Source: Ostrinia nubilalis (lineage: Eukaryota; Arthropoda; Insecta; Lepidoptera; Crambidae). Taken from it: DNA of 64,000 nt. The translations under genes and the position numbers were made by a program. The notes under the pieces were generated by a model. It did no database searches and was not told the origin of the DNA. It saw only the letters and a program-made list of their open reading frames with translations. The DNA is taken from contig NC_087106.1 in NCBI RefSeq assembly GCF_963855985.1, positions 3,145,001-3,209,000 on the forward strand. Direction: 5' to 3'. This document shows positions 21,106 through 32,195 of the stretch, piece after piece. The stretch's first letter is position 1, and every line of letters begins with the position of its first letter.

Positions 21106-21584
21106 TTCGTTGCCAAATTTGATTTGATATTTTGAAGAAAATTAACATTTTTTGATTTTTCTGTGTTAAATAAATAAAAATATAACTCTTTTACTTTTTT
21201 ATTTGGATTTTCCTAACACCTGAGTAATTTAATTAAAACGACTCATTATCATATTGCATATTTTAATACATTTTGTATTACTATATAAATCGATAACTTA
21301 TTCTTGCCAAAACTCTTTAGATAAAAAGTTTCAATTTCAACTTAATTTAGTAAGTAAAGCCGTAAGTTCCTTAGGAAGGACCAAAAGGGCGGTTTTTTTA
21401 CAGGTCGTCTCTATACATCGTAACATAGAGCCCCAGTGACGATGACATCAGTGGGATAACTCTATCATATCAGAATTTTCAATTGAAGTGCTGGGACTGA
21501 CAGGGCATAAAATATTAGTTCTTTTTGAAGGACCTTCGGTCTTACCTCCTTCTTGTAAAATTTAACCTCTCGGTCTTACGAGGC

Positions 21585-21697
21585 TTAGTTACAACAGGAT
21601 ACTGCAAAAACGGGAGTTAGCGGGAAAAAACATTTGTTTGAAAAAATCTAAACCGCGTAAGATAGATTCGAAGTCGCGGGCGGCCGCTATCTAGTAT
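21585..21697 (+). mobile_element. Helitron 3'-end fragment
   Basis: GCTTAGTTACAACAGGATAC, ACGGGAGTTAGCGGGAAAAA and the end hairpin GTCGCGGGCGGCCGC repeat the 3' portion of the Helitron at 4608-5378. The end is followed by TATCTAG, so the CTRR terminus is displaced by 4 nt. The 5' part is absent. Confidence 0.7.
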
Positions 21698-21724
21698 GAA
21701 AATAAACCTATAACTAAAACGAAA

Positions 21725-22700
21725 TTTATTGCCTACTGTGATAGATTTTGGCGCATGTGATGCAGAGGTGTTGCAGGCCGGACAGTGATATTATTGACGC
21801 TTATGGCAAACCACACAAGTCCGTCGGATACGGTTGTTTTTGGCGCAACCAGGAATTATCCCGTACTCCATCGGGAAGTGGTTTAACACCTCCTGGGAAA
21901 GCACAGATGTTCCGAGGTTGGATGAAACATCAGGTCCCTCGAAATGGTTTTCGAGAAGTTGTTTGATCAATCTCTGACGAAAAAGCCTGTGCGAGGCAAT
22001 AGCACCCTTCTTGTGTACTATTTTTATGCAGAATATATGCATTTAGTACACTTACATTTAGGAGGCGCCGATAAAACTTTTTGTACCAGATGCTAGTACG
22101 CTTCTTTTCCAAAGGATAGGTACTCAGCATCTGGTCCTTCTTGTCGACGCCTCCCATACATATGTTGTAGTCGCAGAATACAGTGGGCTTAGATTTTTCT
22201 TCCACAGTGTGAACGCCGACACCATGGTACGTAGATAGCATCGCTACGCGATTTGTATCTCGCCATACCAGGATGTCGATGTCCCCACTCGTGGAAGCAG
22301 AGATTTGACTCTTCGCCATGTCGTTTTTTTTTCAGATTTGCCAATTCTTTAGGCACACATTTGCGGTTAGTCCGCAATGTGCCAACACAATCAATCCCTA
22401 AAGATTTAAGGACACGGGCAAGTGGTGGAATGTTGTAATAATTGTCCATCCACAAGGTGTGTCCTTTATTCTCGAGCCCTTTTATGAGCTCAAGAACAAG
22501 GGATGGAATTATTATACCTGATACAGGGCTATCATCCTGTCGTTCTGATTCACCGTGACCCGCGTGCATCTTAACACATTGGCTGCGAGCGTCGCGCCGT
22601 ACGTTATCCCTCAGTGCTAAAATCTCACACAAAGCGTGAGCGCCCGCACCGGCGTTCCGCGCGCTATCTGGATCCAACGCCTGTGCGGCCGAACACACAT
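21725..22700 (-). pseudogene. piggyBac-family transposase, C-terminal two thirds, broken
   Basis: The minus strand encodes KGHTLWMDNYYNIPPLARVL (about 22415-22475), with the Asp of the WxDNxY block that is the second catalytic Asp in piggyBac. LGIDCVGTLRTNRKCVPKEL follows, then after a frameshift ILVWRDTNRVAMLSTYHGVG and YNICMGGVDKKDQMLSTYPL with IWYKKFYRRLLNV. It ends in the Cys-rich finger (RRTCVVCHKRQ, stop, then YHCPACNTSASHA). This is the piggyBac/PGBD layout; the enzyme cuts and pastes at TTAA. The N-terminal region and first catalytic Asp are missing, two frameshifts and a stop inside the finger are visible, and I found no TTAA-flanked ends. Confidence 0.75.
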
Positions 22701-22800
22701 TACGCGTAAAAGTTCGACGCTACGGCTGTGCGGGCGCACACGTAAAGCGCGTAATAATCTGCCCATACGTCAGTGCGGCCCAACACATATGCTGTGTTTT
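22640..22800. repeat. GC-rich degenerate tandem repeats, about 45-bp period
   Basis: CTGTGCGGCCGAACACACAT, CTGTGCGGGCGCACACGTAA and CAGTGCGGCCCAACACATAT recur at intervals of about 45-50 bp. CG-rich in an AT-rich neighbourhood, possibly the subterminal region of the piggyBac element or a separate MITE. Confidence 0.5.
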
Positions 22801-23709
22801 TCTATAAATTATGATTTTCGAATGTTTCTTTTGTCAAATCGCGATCCTGACCACACATACGTTTTAAAAAGCAGTATTACGATGAAAAATACTTGTTAAT
22901 AATAAGTAAGTAAAAAGTAACTTGTATTTTTAACGTTTTACTTAACCTATTATGAAAGCGCGAGTTAATAACGAATCTCGTTTTCCAGAAAACTACTTAC
23001 ATAATGTTTAACTAAGTAGGTAAGTATATAAATGATTTATCGACATAACTCACATAATAATGGCAGAACGTTAAAGTGCATAACAATAACAATACATCCG
23101 ACTTCGTTGTTATGAGCAATTTTTTGTCCCCACCCCCCAATAAGAGAGCGGAGACTCAAAAATAAGCGTATGTTAAGGCGTGCGTGTTCGTTAATTCATT
23201 TGAACTTCATTAATGTGTAACTATAAATAAATTAATCGTATTAATCAGAATTAAGTCCTGGTACTTAAAGGAACGGAAAAAAACAAATGAAACCGCGATT
23301 TAACTTCCTACAACGCCATCCATCTTACTGTAGAAATACAGGAATTTTTTAAGGTAATAATGTTTCTACTTTATTACGACAGATGGCAATTAAGCAAATT
23401 AAAGCATCTATCGTAAAAAAAACTGAAACACCATCGAAAGTAGTTAAAAATAATAATATTATTGACATTATTAAATACCTAAATACCTACTGCCCGCGGC
23501 CGCTGTTAGTAGGACCTACTTAGCACTTGCACGATGATAGCATTGTCATGGTGTTGGCTTGCACTGCACACCCGATTAATGCGCGCGAGTACAAACTAGC
23601 ACCGCCGATAGATATTATTATATAGTCCCTTCTTCTTCTAGGGAGAAGTTTTTTCTTTCTGTGCATATATTTGTGGCCGGGTTATTTAAAATCATTTTAT
23701 AATTAAATT
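22801..23709. other. Unassigned spacer
   Basis: AT-rich, with a GC palindrome GCGGCCGC near 23495 that is also seen at Helitron ends but lacks the other Helitron end features here. No coding region seen. Confidence 0.3.
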
Positions 23710-23965
23710 ATTGATGATTGCATTGCAGAATTACCAGTGCCTTGATGAGTTAAATTAGTTAATACTGCTGTTTTTAAAGCTGCAACAAATTGACCAGCAG
23801 TTGGATTAATATTAGCTCCACAATTTTCCGAACAGGTTTTCCAATAGGTCTTGTTGCAACCTGTGTGTGGACAGACTCTAGATATCCTTATGTTTTTTAT
23901 AAGGATTTTTCCACACCTGTTCTACTGCATTTACCCATTCGGGTATGGACTATTAAGAAAGAATG
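23710..23965 (-). pseudogene. P-element-like transposase relic D (C-terminal fragment)
   Basis: The minus strand carries LQQDLLENLFGKLW, a variant of the NQDPxENxFG block, followed after a shift by GANINPTAGQFVAALKTAVL and LTNLTHQGTGN. This is the same C-terminal region seen in relics A-C (NN.P....F..A...L). Only about 80 codons survive. Confidence 0.55.
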
Positions 23966-24877
23966 TTTTTTTTTGGAAGGTGGTGCACGACTGGAGCCTA
24001 TAAATTTTAAATTTTTAAAATACATTTTAATTTTTTCATGAAGTCCAAATGAGGTGTACTCTTCTTTGTGGAAAATAATTTTTCTCGCCTCAAGTCTGTG
24101 GAGTCACTGTTGACTGTTAAATGAGTTATCCATATTTTCTATGACGTTGACTGTAGTGGGCTTCAGTAGACAGTGAACCTGAAAGTAAATAATTTATTAT
24201 ATTGTTGCCCGTGAGCTGGCAACCTATAATAATAATTAAAAGCAGCACTTAGATTAAGTTTAAATACGCTGTAAATATTGATTGTCTTCTAGTGTATGTC
24301 TTGTTGGTTGTCCTATTAAATAAATGAAAATAATAACTCACCAAACAAAAATGTTGCTGAAGAAAGTTTAGATTTTATTTTACAAGATGTTGTTGTTCAG
24401 GAAATAATCCAATGCTTTGAAATAAATGATTTTATAGAAGACTTTATACATATACAGCGTGTATCTGAAGACGTGTAAAAAAAAATAACTGAAGTTCTGG
24501 CTAGAAATCTAGATTACAAAAAAAATGTTTTTTTTGAATAAATTCATATGAGAATGAAATTAGCATACCACAAACCAGTCCGCGAAAGGACCGAAAACCA
24601 TTGTTACCCCAGCCGGTGATTGTATACGATTCGTTGACTCAGTTTCTCCTTCGTACTTTTTCCGGACTTAGGACCGGCAAAGCAGCTAAAATTTGAGTTT
24701 GTGTTTATCTCAAATATCAAAAAACAATTACAGAGTATAAGAATTGTATTGAAAAACTATTTTTCCTTAAAATAAACTCCTCATCACAAACCCAGTTTAG
24801 GTGCTTTGGTGTAGTTAAAAAAATGAATCAACTATTGTCATTTACAATTCCCTAACTAAATTTAAAAATTAAAAGTT
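23966..24877. other. Mostly unassigned; one coding-like acidic stretch
   Basis: Plus-strand 24349-24475 reads VAEESLDFILQDVVVQEIIQ and FEINDFIEDFIHIQRVSEDV, a helical acidic segment that is open but lacks start, splice context or recognisable family. The remainder shows no feature. Confidence 0.3.
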
Positions 24878-25700
24878 ATGACGCACTGGTTCGGGAGCTC
24901 AGCGGCATGCGTGTCGGTTGCCATATTGGAAAAGTGTGCGTTAACAACATCAGTTACGCAGACGACATGGTCCTGTTGGCGCCCTCGGTCAGTGCGTTAA
25001 GAGCGCTTCTCGGAGTTTGTGAAGGTTTCGCTGTCTCGCATGGTTTGCTATACAATGCCAGGAAGTCTCACTTCATGGTATTTAAGGCTGGCAGTAAATG
25101 CCCTAATGTAGTTCCCCCTATAAAACTCTACGATGAACCCTTAGAAAGAGTTTATAAATTTAAATATCTTGGACATATCGTGACTGACAGCCTTAAAGAC
25201 GATGAAGATATTGATAGGGAACGTAGGGCGCTGTCGGTCAGGGCGAATATGTTGGCACATAGATTTGGTCGCTGCACAGATACTGTTAAAATAACGCTTT
25301 TTAAAGCATATTGTGTGTCATTTTATTCGTGCAGCTTATGGACCAACTATACCAAAAAGGCCTACAGTGCTCTGCGTGTCCAATACAATAACGCCTTCAG
25401 GGCGCTGTTGCGGCTGCCGCGGTTTTGTAGTGCGTCTGCGATGTTTGCGTTGGCGGGTGTAGATAGCTTTGAAGCTATAATGCGCAAAAAGTGCGCATCA
25501 TTACTGCACAGAGTGCGCGGCAGCTGCCACAGCGTACTGAAGGAGATAGCCGATAGTGGGGATTGTCCACTGATCGGCCACATGCTCAGCAGGACGAAGT
25601 CTGTTTTAGAAATAAGATACTAACATAGCCTAAGTTTTTACTAACATTATGGATCCCTGTTATCCGAAATAAATACTTTTTATTTATTTATTTTATGTAA
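24878..25700 (+). mobile_element. 5'-truncated LINE: reverse transcriptase C-terminal region
   Basis: An open frame to the stop at 25621-25623 encodes the back half of a non-LTR reverse transcriptase. ELSGMRVGCHIGKVCVNNIS leads into the catalytic YADD box (ISYADDMVLLAPS, about 24951-24990). It is followed by the thumb-type KSHFMVFK, YKFKYLGHIVTD and a long helical C-terminus with FRALLRLPRFCSASAMFAL. RT of this kind copies its RNA at the nick. There is no endonuclease domain, so it is truncated at the 5' side near 24878. The frame itself is intact for 238 codons, so the insertion is young. The 3' tail is an A/T-rich (TTTAT)n tract to about 25700. The clade (CR1/Jockey-like versus RTE-like) is not resolved. 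Confidence 0.75.
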
Positions 25701-26072
25701 TTGCAACAAGTGTTCGAAATGACGCCATTTCGAACACTACGCTAAACAGTTTGCGCTAAACACAATTTCACACGACGTCGTAAATTATTTCGAAGGCTCG
25801 AAAGAATAATGTCATTGTTTTTTACTTCTTCGAAGGCACTTTGGATACGCGTTCTTAGTTCATTGCGATCATTTACCTCACCGTGTCTATCGGAATACAC
25901 ACGCCTTTTGATGTCACCCCACAAATAAAAATCACAGGGCGTTAGGTCTGGAGAGCGAAGTGGTCATGTATCGGGCCACCACGACCAATCCACCGGTCTC
26001 CGAACTGTTCATCTAGGTAGTCCCTCACTTGACCCGCAAAATGAGGTGGGGCTCCCTCTTGCTGCCAGTACA
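25695..26072 (-). pseudogene. mariner/IS630-type transposase C-terminal fragment
   Basis: On the minus strand LYWQQEGAPPHFAGQVRDYL and EQFGDRWIGRGGP lead, after a shift, to LRSPDLTPCDFYLWGDIKRR and RVKLCLAQ with a stop near 25745. QQxGAPPH carries the second Asp position in related proteins (here Glu), and SPDLTPxDFxLWG carries the third acidic residue, here retained as SPDLTPCD. This is the classical Tc1-mariner/IS630 tail. The N-terminal HTH and first Asp are absent, and a frameshift splits the two blocks. Confidence 0.65.
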
Positions 26073-26454
26073 ACTAGGGTTACCAGGGGTTAAAATCGAA
26101 AAGCCGGTTTCGAGAGTTTAAAAAATCCTGATTTCTTTCAAAAAGTCCGGTCTTTCTTCAGTCGTAAATAAAACTCAGTACAGATGAAGCTACTAATTTA
26201 GTATAATATTAATAATGTGCGTAATTTTCACACAATATAATTTCAACCGTAGGACTTGCACTTATATTTCTGGCCACTGCCAACAGCTTTTAAAAAATCT
26301 TTTTTCGACGTAATTTCACCATAAAATTCTTCACATGTCATATGCTTGAAATTATATTGTGTGAGAAGTATTGCTCTTATTGACTCCACAGACAGTCTGT
26401 TCCTCTCCTTCGTCCACTGTGAAGTCATAAGAGAAAATACCCGTTTATTCCCGA

Positions 26455-27200
26455 TGTCCCCCACTATTTGTCCACCACTGGTGGACATCGAGAAAAAAAG
26501 TTGCAATGTCCACCAGTGGGGGACAGCGCTACTGAAATCTTCCCGTTGGGCCCTACTGGTGGACACTGAGAAGAAATGAGTTGCTCTGTCCCTCAGTGGT
26601 GGACATCAAAACCAAAAAAGTTCCGTTGTCCTCCACTATTATATTTGTGTTCATGAATACAAACATTTTAAGTAAATCTTATACTAATAATTATAATACA
26701 TACATTTTTAAAGCATTTTTATTATAGTTTAAAACAATCCTTAATTTATACTGACGCCCCTAGGAAGTGTGCGTTAATCGGAACGGTTTTGTCATTTTTA
26801 ATTTTCCAAGTACCTACAATGTTCATGTTATCAGAAATTATTGTGTCGGTAATGTTACTATTTTGCACTTATTATCTGTAATAATGTCGGAAATTGCAGG
26901 ATCTCACGTTCACGACAAATTGAAAAAGTTTACATAAATAGGAAAGGTGGGATGTTAAAAAACTGAGAATTATATTTGATACGAATTAAAAAATATATTT
27001 TTTAATAATCACGAAAACAAAACAAATAGTGGGGGACAACGGAACTTTTTTGGTTTTGATGTCCACCACTGAGGGACAGAGCAACTCATTTCTTCTCAGT
27101 GTCCACCAGTAGGGCCCAACGGGAAGATTTCAGTAGCGCTGTCCCCCACTGGTGGACATTGCAACTTTTTTTCTCGATGTCCACCAGTGGTGGTCCACAT
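26455..27200. mobile_element. Foldback element, about 745 bp, about 175-bp inverted arms
   Basis: The left arm (GGTGGACATCGAGAAAAAAA ... GTCCCTCAGTGGTGGACATC ... CCAAAAAAGTTCCGTTGTC) is repeated inverted at 27027-27198. Its arms contain multiple GTCCACCAGTG motifs. It interrupts the hAT transposase between the NANV and RVFSLM blocks. The interior (26640-27026) is non-coding. No clear TSD was found. Confidence 0.8.
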
Positions 27201-28445
27201 TTGCATTATGGGGTATGATACAAAAAAAGTACTGACAAATCTTCAGTAATTCGGTAACTCGTGTGATGTCGTTGCACGCTTCAAAAAATATTACCCATTT
27301 TTTTTCAGCTTGTTCCACATAAAAATCATGTTGTTTCGAAGAAAGAAAATTTTGTAAAATACAAAATTCTTCAAATAACTTTACGTCATCGATAGTGATT
27401 CCTTTATTTCTCAAAAATAAAAGGGATTCTGTAATATTGTCAAATTGTAACTCCATCCATTCAAAACATTTAAATGAGTCCAAAGGCTTTATCCATATGT
27501 TTATGTAATTTATACATTCTTGATACAAATTTTTCATTTCGGTATTTATCATGTTGCGTTCGTCGTCGTTAATATTATTTTTATGAAAGAGGTCTCGTAC
27601 TTTTAAAGGAATGAAATTATGTTCGATCCTTTGACTTAGTGACTCTATTGTTTCCTTCAATGTGCAAAGTACTTCGGCAATTGAGTTTTTCTCCTTTTCC
27701 AGTGTTGCGATTCTTGAGTGAAATATAGCCATCAATGAATGCAGATAAAACAAGTATATTTCACTTGTATCACTCTCAAAAAACTTTTTAATGATAACTG
27801 GAGATTTGTCTCCAGTTAAAAAGTATTCTTTCAATGCCTCATATAATTTAAGGATTCTTTCAATAGCCGGAAAAAGGCTGAGCCACCTTGTCTTGCTATG
27901 ACACAGCAGTTTTTCATAATTTATTTCAACGTAATTGCATAATTCTTTTAAATTTTCTGTTCGTACAGTATAAACTGAAAAATGATTGAAAATCTTCATT
28001 ACTAAAGATTCTACGTCAAAGTCCAACAAATCTGTAGCATGACGTATTGCATTATGCAGAATATGAGCTGGACAACCGACACCCACAATTTCGTGATCAG
28101 CGTTGTTATTCAAGTGCGTGATCACGTTGTTACCTACATTTCTAGCAGCACCTCCAAAATTTACATTAGCATTATCGCCAGTGAAAGACACGCACTTTTG
28201 TTTTAAATTATACTTTTGAAGGGTCGTCAGTAAATGATTGGCAAAATAGTCATCGAAGTTTCGTTTGCCAACGCTGATAACTCAATCAATTTGCTCTGTA
28301 TTCCGGTCTTCCTATCAAAGAATTGAATAATTATAGGAAATATTTTTTCAGCGTTGTGATTACTGGCATTAGTCGAACACCCGAAAAATACAATGTCTTG
28401 AAGTTTCTGTAGAAGCATTTCAATAGAATATGGTGCGATGACATT

Positions 28446-29709
28446 TAGGGATTGCAATCCAGCGGCGTTTTCAATCCAGCTGGATTCTTGCTGGATTGAC
28501 CTGAATCCAGCTGGATCCAGCGCGGATCCAGCAAAATGTGGAACGAATATAAAAAGACGACATTTTTAAGGCTTTTATTAAGTAAAAACTAGCTTTCCGT
28601 CTACGGTTTCGCCCGCGTGAAAAAAGGGCTGTTTTAGGATTTTCCCGGAAATTATTCGAATTTTTCTCGCCGTAAAAACCATCCTTGGACTTCAACGAAC
28701 ATTAAAAAAAAATGGTCCAGGCGTTGTTGAGGTCTGCGCTTACCAACACATATTGCGATTCATTTTTATATTATCGTACTTCTTACGATAATCTATGAAA
28801 TACGGCTAATCAGTAGGACAGACAGTCTTAAAAATTCTTATAAAATTAACTACGAAAAGGACCGTAATTTAATCTGCAATCAATTTTTTGTATCAATAGA
28901 AGTTACGAATCCGAAATAATCTTCTGCGATAATTAGGCAGTTTAAAATCTGACGACAAGAGACTGACTATGTCTCTTTTTGAATCGTCTGGAAGAAAGAC
29001 CTTAGAAAACAAATTTTATCTATAGTCTAAATTTCCAACCGCACAGAACTGCATATGTAGCCGGCTGCTAAGAATGCCCTTTCGGCCTCTACACTAGTCG
29101 GTTTTAGGATCATTAAATTAATAGTCATACACCATAGATAAATGTTCACCTCGCACTCGTTCGGTCTCATAAACGCTCATTTCTTTTTTCAGTACCTTTT
29201 CGTAATCTAATCTTGGCTTTGGCTTTTGTTTATTAAAGTTCTCCTTCTCTCTTTTAAGTTCCATCTCAAGCTCTTGCTCTAAAGTCATTTTCACGGGTTC
29301 TGCGTCATCATTTAGACCATTCTCTTCTAACTCCATGATATCTTTTATCTTCTTGCACCGGCTCTGCAATATTATTTTGTTTATTTACTCGATTTAACAA
29401 AGTTTTCATCTTCTGTCGCATCGCATTCTTTTTGGCAAAGGAAAAAAGACAGTTTTTTTTACTTCTCCTTCATACTTTTTTGGATTTTTCAAGCACACTA
29501 ACGTACCAGTAACTTCGGAGAGGCGCCGTTCAACGCACACAATAACAGAACGGCAACGTCACCGCGCCGTTTTGAAAATGGCGGCAATTCGAAACCAAGC
29601 AATAGAAAATTATACGTTTGCGGATCCGCATCGCTGGATCCAGCATGTTTAAAAAGGCGCTGGATCCAGCTGGATTGCTGTATGCTGGATCCAGCAATTG
29701 CAATCCCTA
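28446..29709. mobile_element. Non-autonomous hAT element, 1,264 bp, 8-bp TSD
   Basis: Ends are TAGGGATTGCAATCC ... GGATCCAGCAATTGCAATCCCTA, flanked by exact ATGACATT duplications (28438-28445, 29710-29717). GCTGGATCCAGC-type repeats line both ends. The middle keeps a decayed hAT dimerisation region on the minus strand (about 28990-29370: LEQELEMELKREKENFNKQK, then LKPTSVEAERAF with LAAGYICSSVR). It is therefore an internally deleted hAT element of another family, nested in the hAT gene at 26243-30233. Confidence 0.9.
28585..28800 (+). mobile_element. Possible RTE/SINE fragment
   Basis: ACTAGCTTTCCGTCTACGGT followed by TTCGCCCGCGTGAAAAAAGG resembles the conserved GCGGCTTCGCCCGCGT segment of lepidopteran RTE-type repeats. 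It lies inside the hAT element at 28446-29709. Weak, memory-based assignment. Confidence 0.35.
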
Positions 29710-30233
29710 ATGACATTATTAATAATTGCCTCAGATTTTGTCCTCGCACTAGCTAAGCTTCTGGCCAATTCCGAATCAGAAAACAGTTTTTTAAGTAATG
29801 GCGAAGTACAGTCCATGCTTTTATACGATTGGTGATGTTTAACCACATGAAATGCAAGAGTAGCATCAACTGCGCTATTTTTATCTTTTCCTTGCATAGA
29901 AACAAAATTGTCCAACTTACTTGTAGATGCGCATAATCTACTCTGTTTTTTATGCTTCTCGGTATTTATATGCTTCTGTATATCAGCAGCACCTTTGTAG
30001 CCTATAGAAAGGAAGGAATCACAAAGAGTACACTTAACTTCTTGTTCGTTTCGTCCTTCGCTGAACGACGGATATTTCGATTTTAATATATCAGTAAATG
30101 TTAAAAATGTTCTGAGCGCACCCGGTCGCGATGGTTCCGTGATTTGCACTAATTCGTTTTTTGAAGTAAAATCGATGCATTGCGAACGAGTGCGTTGATT
30201 CACACAATTGAAAAGTGAAAAAATAACACTCAC

Positions 30234-31180
30234 CTTTAGTAACTGCGGGTAAAGATTTTGGAGTAGACGTATTTGAGTCTGGTATGTTGCTGGTACTAGA
30301 TGCTAAAAAAATAAGTAGTTACTGGTTAAATTCTTGAAAAAAAAAAACTACCTACGTTACAAGCTTTTTTCAATTTGTATATTTCATTGAATTCACTGGG
30401 TGTAAATCCGAGTAGCTCGATATGAGCATCCACTACAACTTCTTCCGCCTGGAGTGCCTCCACGTGTTTAATGCCCGTTGAAGGTGAAAAAATTAATTTA
30501 CGTCGTCTGTAAAAAACATAGTCTTATAAATATTATATCAACATCGACTAATAATTTGTCAAAGTACTTAAAATTATAGCTCCCTCTTTCCAGGGGTTTT
30601 TCCACCACCGACTATATGGCACCAATCTCGACTTCAGTGGGCCTCTCAAGGTCGCCGAGGTCAGCGACGTCGCCGCTGCACGCCCCAACTGGACGGTCAA
30701 AGTATCCACCGAGCGAAGGAGGGGGGTCGAACTTTGAGGCTAAAAAGAGCACACAATACAATATGTGAAAATAGATAATAATACAATAATAAACCCACAG
30801 TAAATTAAAGTAAAACAACGAACTTGATGGCACAGGTTTATCTGTTTCCCAAGGTCTAGGCTTAGGCAGAGGTGGAGTGGTTGGTGTCCCAGGTGTAAGG
30901 GGACACTGAACACGGGTTGGAGATATTTTTCTGTAAAATATTTGAAAGTAAGACTACAATTTTATTTACCTCATGATCATTTGAAAAAATAAAAAAAAAC
31001 AAATAAGTACCTTTTCTGCTTTTTTTCTGGGGCATCTGGCAGCAAAAAACTAGTTACCTCCTTCTGCTCCCTTAAAGTAAATAGACGGGCTCTTTGTTCT
31101 GCTGTTAGAACATTGAGGTTCTTTTTATCAGAAACCTTCTGCTCCCTTACTTTTTTAAGCCTTCGGCTAGTGACGTTGAT
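30234..31180 (-). CDS. Putative 5' exons upstream of the hAT transposase
   Basis: Several minus-strand segments have consensus splice sites and open frames: 31011-31180 (INVTSRRLKKVREQK and VLTAEQRARLFTLREQKE, then GT), 30824-30930 (Pro-rich SPTRVQCPLTPGTPTTPPLP), 30623-30739 (SKFDPPPSLGGYFDRPVG), 30356-30506 (RRKLIFSPSTGIKHVEALQA with LLGFTPSEFNEIYKLKK) and 30234-30302. Acceptors have good pyrimidine tracts (for example TATGTTTTTTACAG). The 30824/30739 junction keeps phase, but the 30623/30506 junction does not as drawn, so the exact model is open. They may be the N-terminal exons of the hAT gene, or a captured gene. Two more possible exons lie at about 31250-31322 and 31393-31480. I recognise no domain. 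Confidence 0.4.
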
Positions 31181-31484
31181 CTAAACAAAAAAAATAAAAC
31201 TTAGAAACAACCAACTAACTGTCTAGACAAATTGTGTATGATATACATACGTAGAGGGCTGTACTACGGCTGCTACATGACCGGACGGCGGCTCCAGGAC
31301 GGCAGCTGGCACAGGCGGTCTAGGATAGGAAAAAAAATTAGAATATTCCTTCACAGATCACTCAGGAGTAATTAGTGGAAAAAGGAACTTACGATTCCAC
31401 ACCAAGCATTTCGCAAGCACGACCACCATTACGAGACGCGCGTATTGCTGCGCGCGCCGATCGTTCCGTAGTGCTGTCAACGTA

Positions 31485-31971
31485 ACGATGTATTCGCAGC
31501 GCGAGTGTTATAAAATGGTTTGGTGCTACATTTTAAGTGAAGAGAGTAATTTTAATTTGTGTAAGTGTATTATTATTGTATTATCCACAAAAAAAAATAC
31601 AAACAAAAGTGGAATTATAGCAAATGTTTTCCGTGTGAAATTAACTATACTGTGGCTCGGAAAACTGCAATAGGCACCATCGAGCTACGCGGATCGCTCG
31701 CTTAATATGTCGGATAGCCTACTGAAGGAAGCCACATAAAGTAATTAGTGTAAATAGCAAATTAATTTCAAGCGTCTAACTTAAGTGGTAGTACTTAAAC
31801 CCACTCAACAAGCATTCAATCAGCCAGAATCCATAGAGCAAGTATCCTCCCAAAAAGCCTCTACTTTCTTACAGCATGTTTCGATCTTACAGCCATCATT
31901 CAATTACATACCAAGCAACAAACAACCATCCACAGTCAGCAAACATTTGTTCAACTAACATCTATTTACCA
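31485..31971. other. Unassigned; probable 5' region of the plus-strand gypsy element
   Basis: Starts AT-rich and ends as a Ser/Gln/Thr-type leader. The LTR and PBS of the plus-strand gypsy element should lie here or just outside, but no PBS match was found. Confidence 0.3.
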
Positions 31972-32195
31972 ACTGTCCGTTAGCAGTCAACAGCAATCCA
32001 ACTCCCCAAAAACTGTCTATCAGAGCAACTGGAGATGACAAAATAGGTGCAGATCAAAATAATTTTATGCAACTGAAACTGTCCGTTAGCAGTTAGCAGC
32101 AATCATCAATATATGCAACTCCCCAAAAACTGTCTATCAGAGCAACTGGAGATGACAAAATAGGTGCAGATCAAAATAATTTTATGCAACTGAAA
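31972..32195 (+). repeat. Tandem duplication, about 106-118-bp units
   Basis: CTGTCCGTTAGCAGTCAACA ... GCAACTGGAGATGACAAAAT ... TTTTATGCAACTGAAA occurs twice in tandem (31972-32077 and 32078-32195), the second copy with a 12-nt insertion (CATCAATATATG). Non-coding leader of the gypsy element. Confidence 0.9.

Larger units (their letters stand above)
26243..30233 (-). pseudogene. hAT transposase (DUF4371/ZBED-like), split by two insertions
   Basis: Reading downward, a zinc finger (VKCTLCDSFLSIGYKGAADI with QKHINTEKHKK; C-x2-C...H-x5-H) lies at about 29960-30060. It is followed by TLAFHVVKHHQSYKSMDC and the SDSELARSLASARTKSEAII helix to 29718. After the MITE at 28446-29709 the frame resumes at 28437 with the strand-rich DIVFFGCSTNASNHNAEKIF core and then CVSFTGDNANVNFGGAARN (28170-28200), which holds the second catalytic Asp. 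VGCPAHILHNAIRHATDLLD is the usual C/H block. A long all-alpha insertion runs to about 27205. After the foldback at 26455-27200, the hAT dimerisation tail continues with NKRVFSLMTSQWTKERNRLS and the stop at 26243. This is the cut-and-paste DDE/RNase H layout of the hAT superfamily. Outside the two insertions there are only one or two frameshifts, so it was recently active. Confidence 0.8.

Noticed and set aside
22250..22900. Plus-strand ORFs opposite the piggyBac relic
   Set aside because: Shadow frames of piggyBac coding and of GC-rich repeats.
23490..23510. GCGGCCGC palindrome as a Helitron end
   Set aside because: No CTRR after it in the right place, no TC end, and the flanks do not match the two Helitron sequences in the window.
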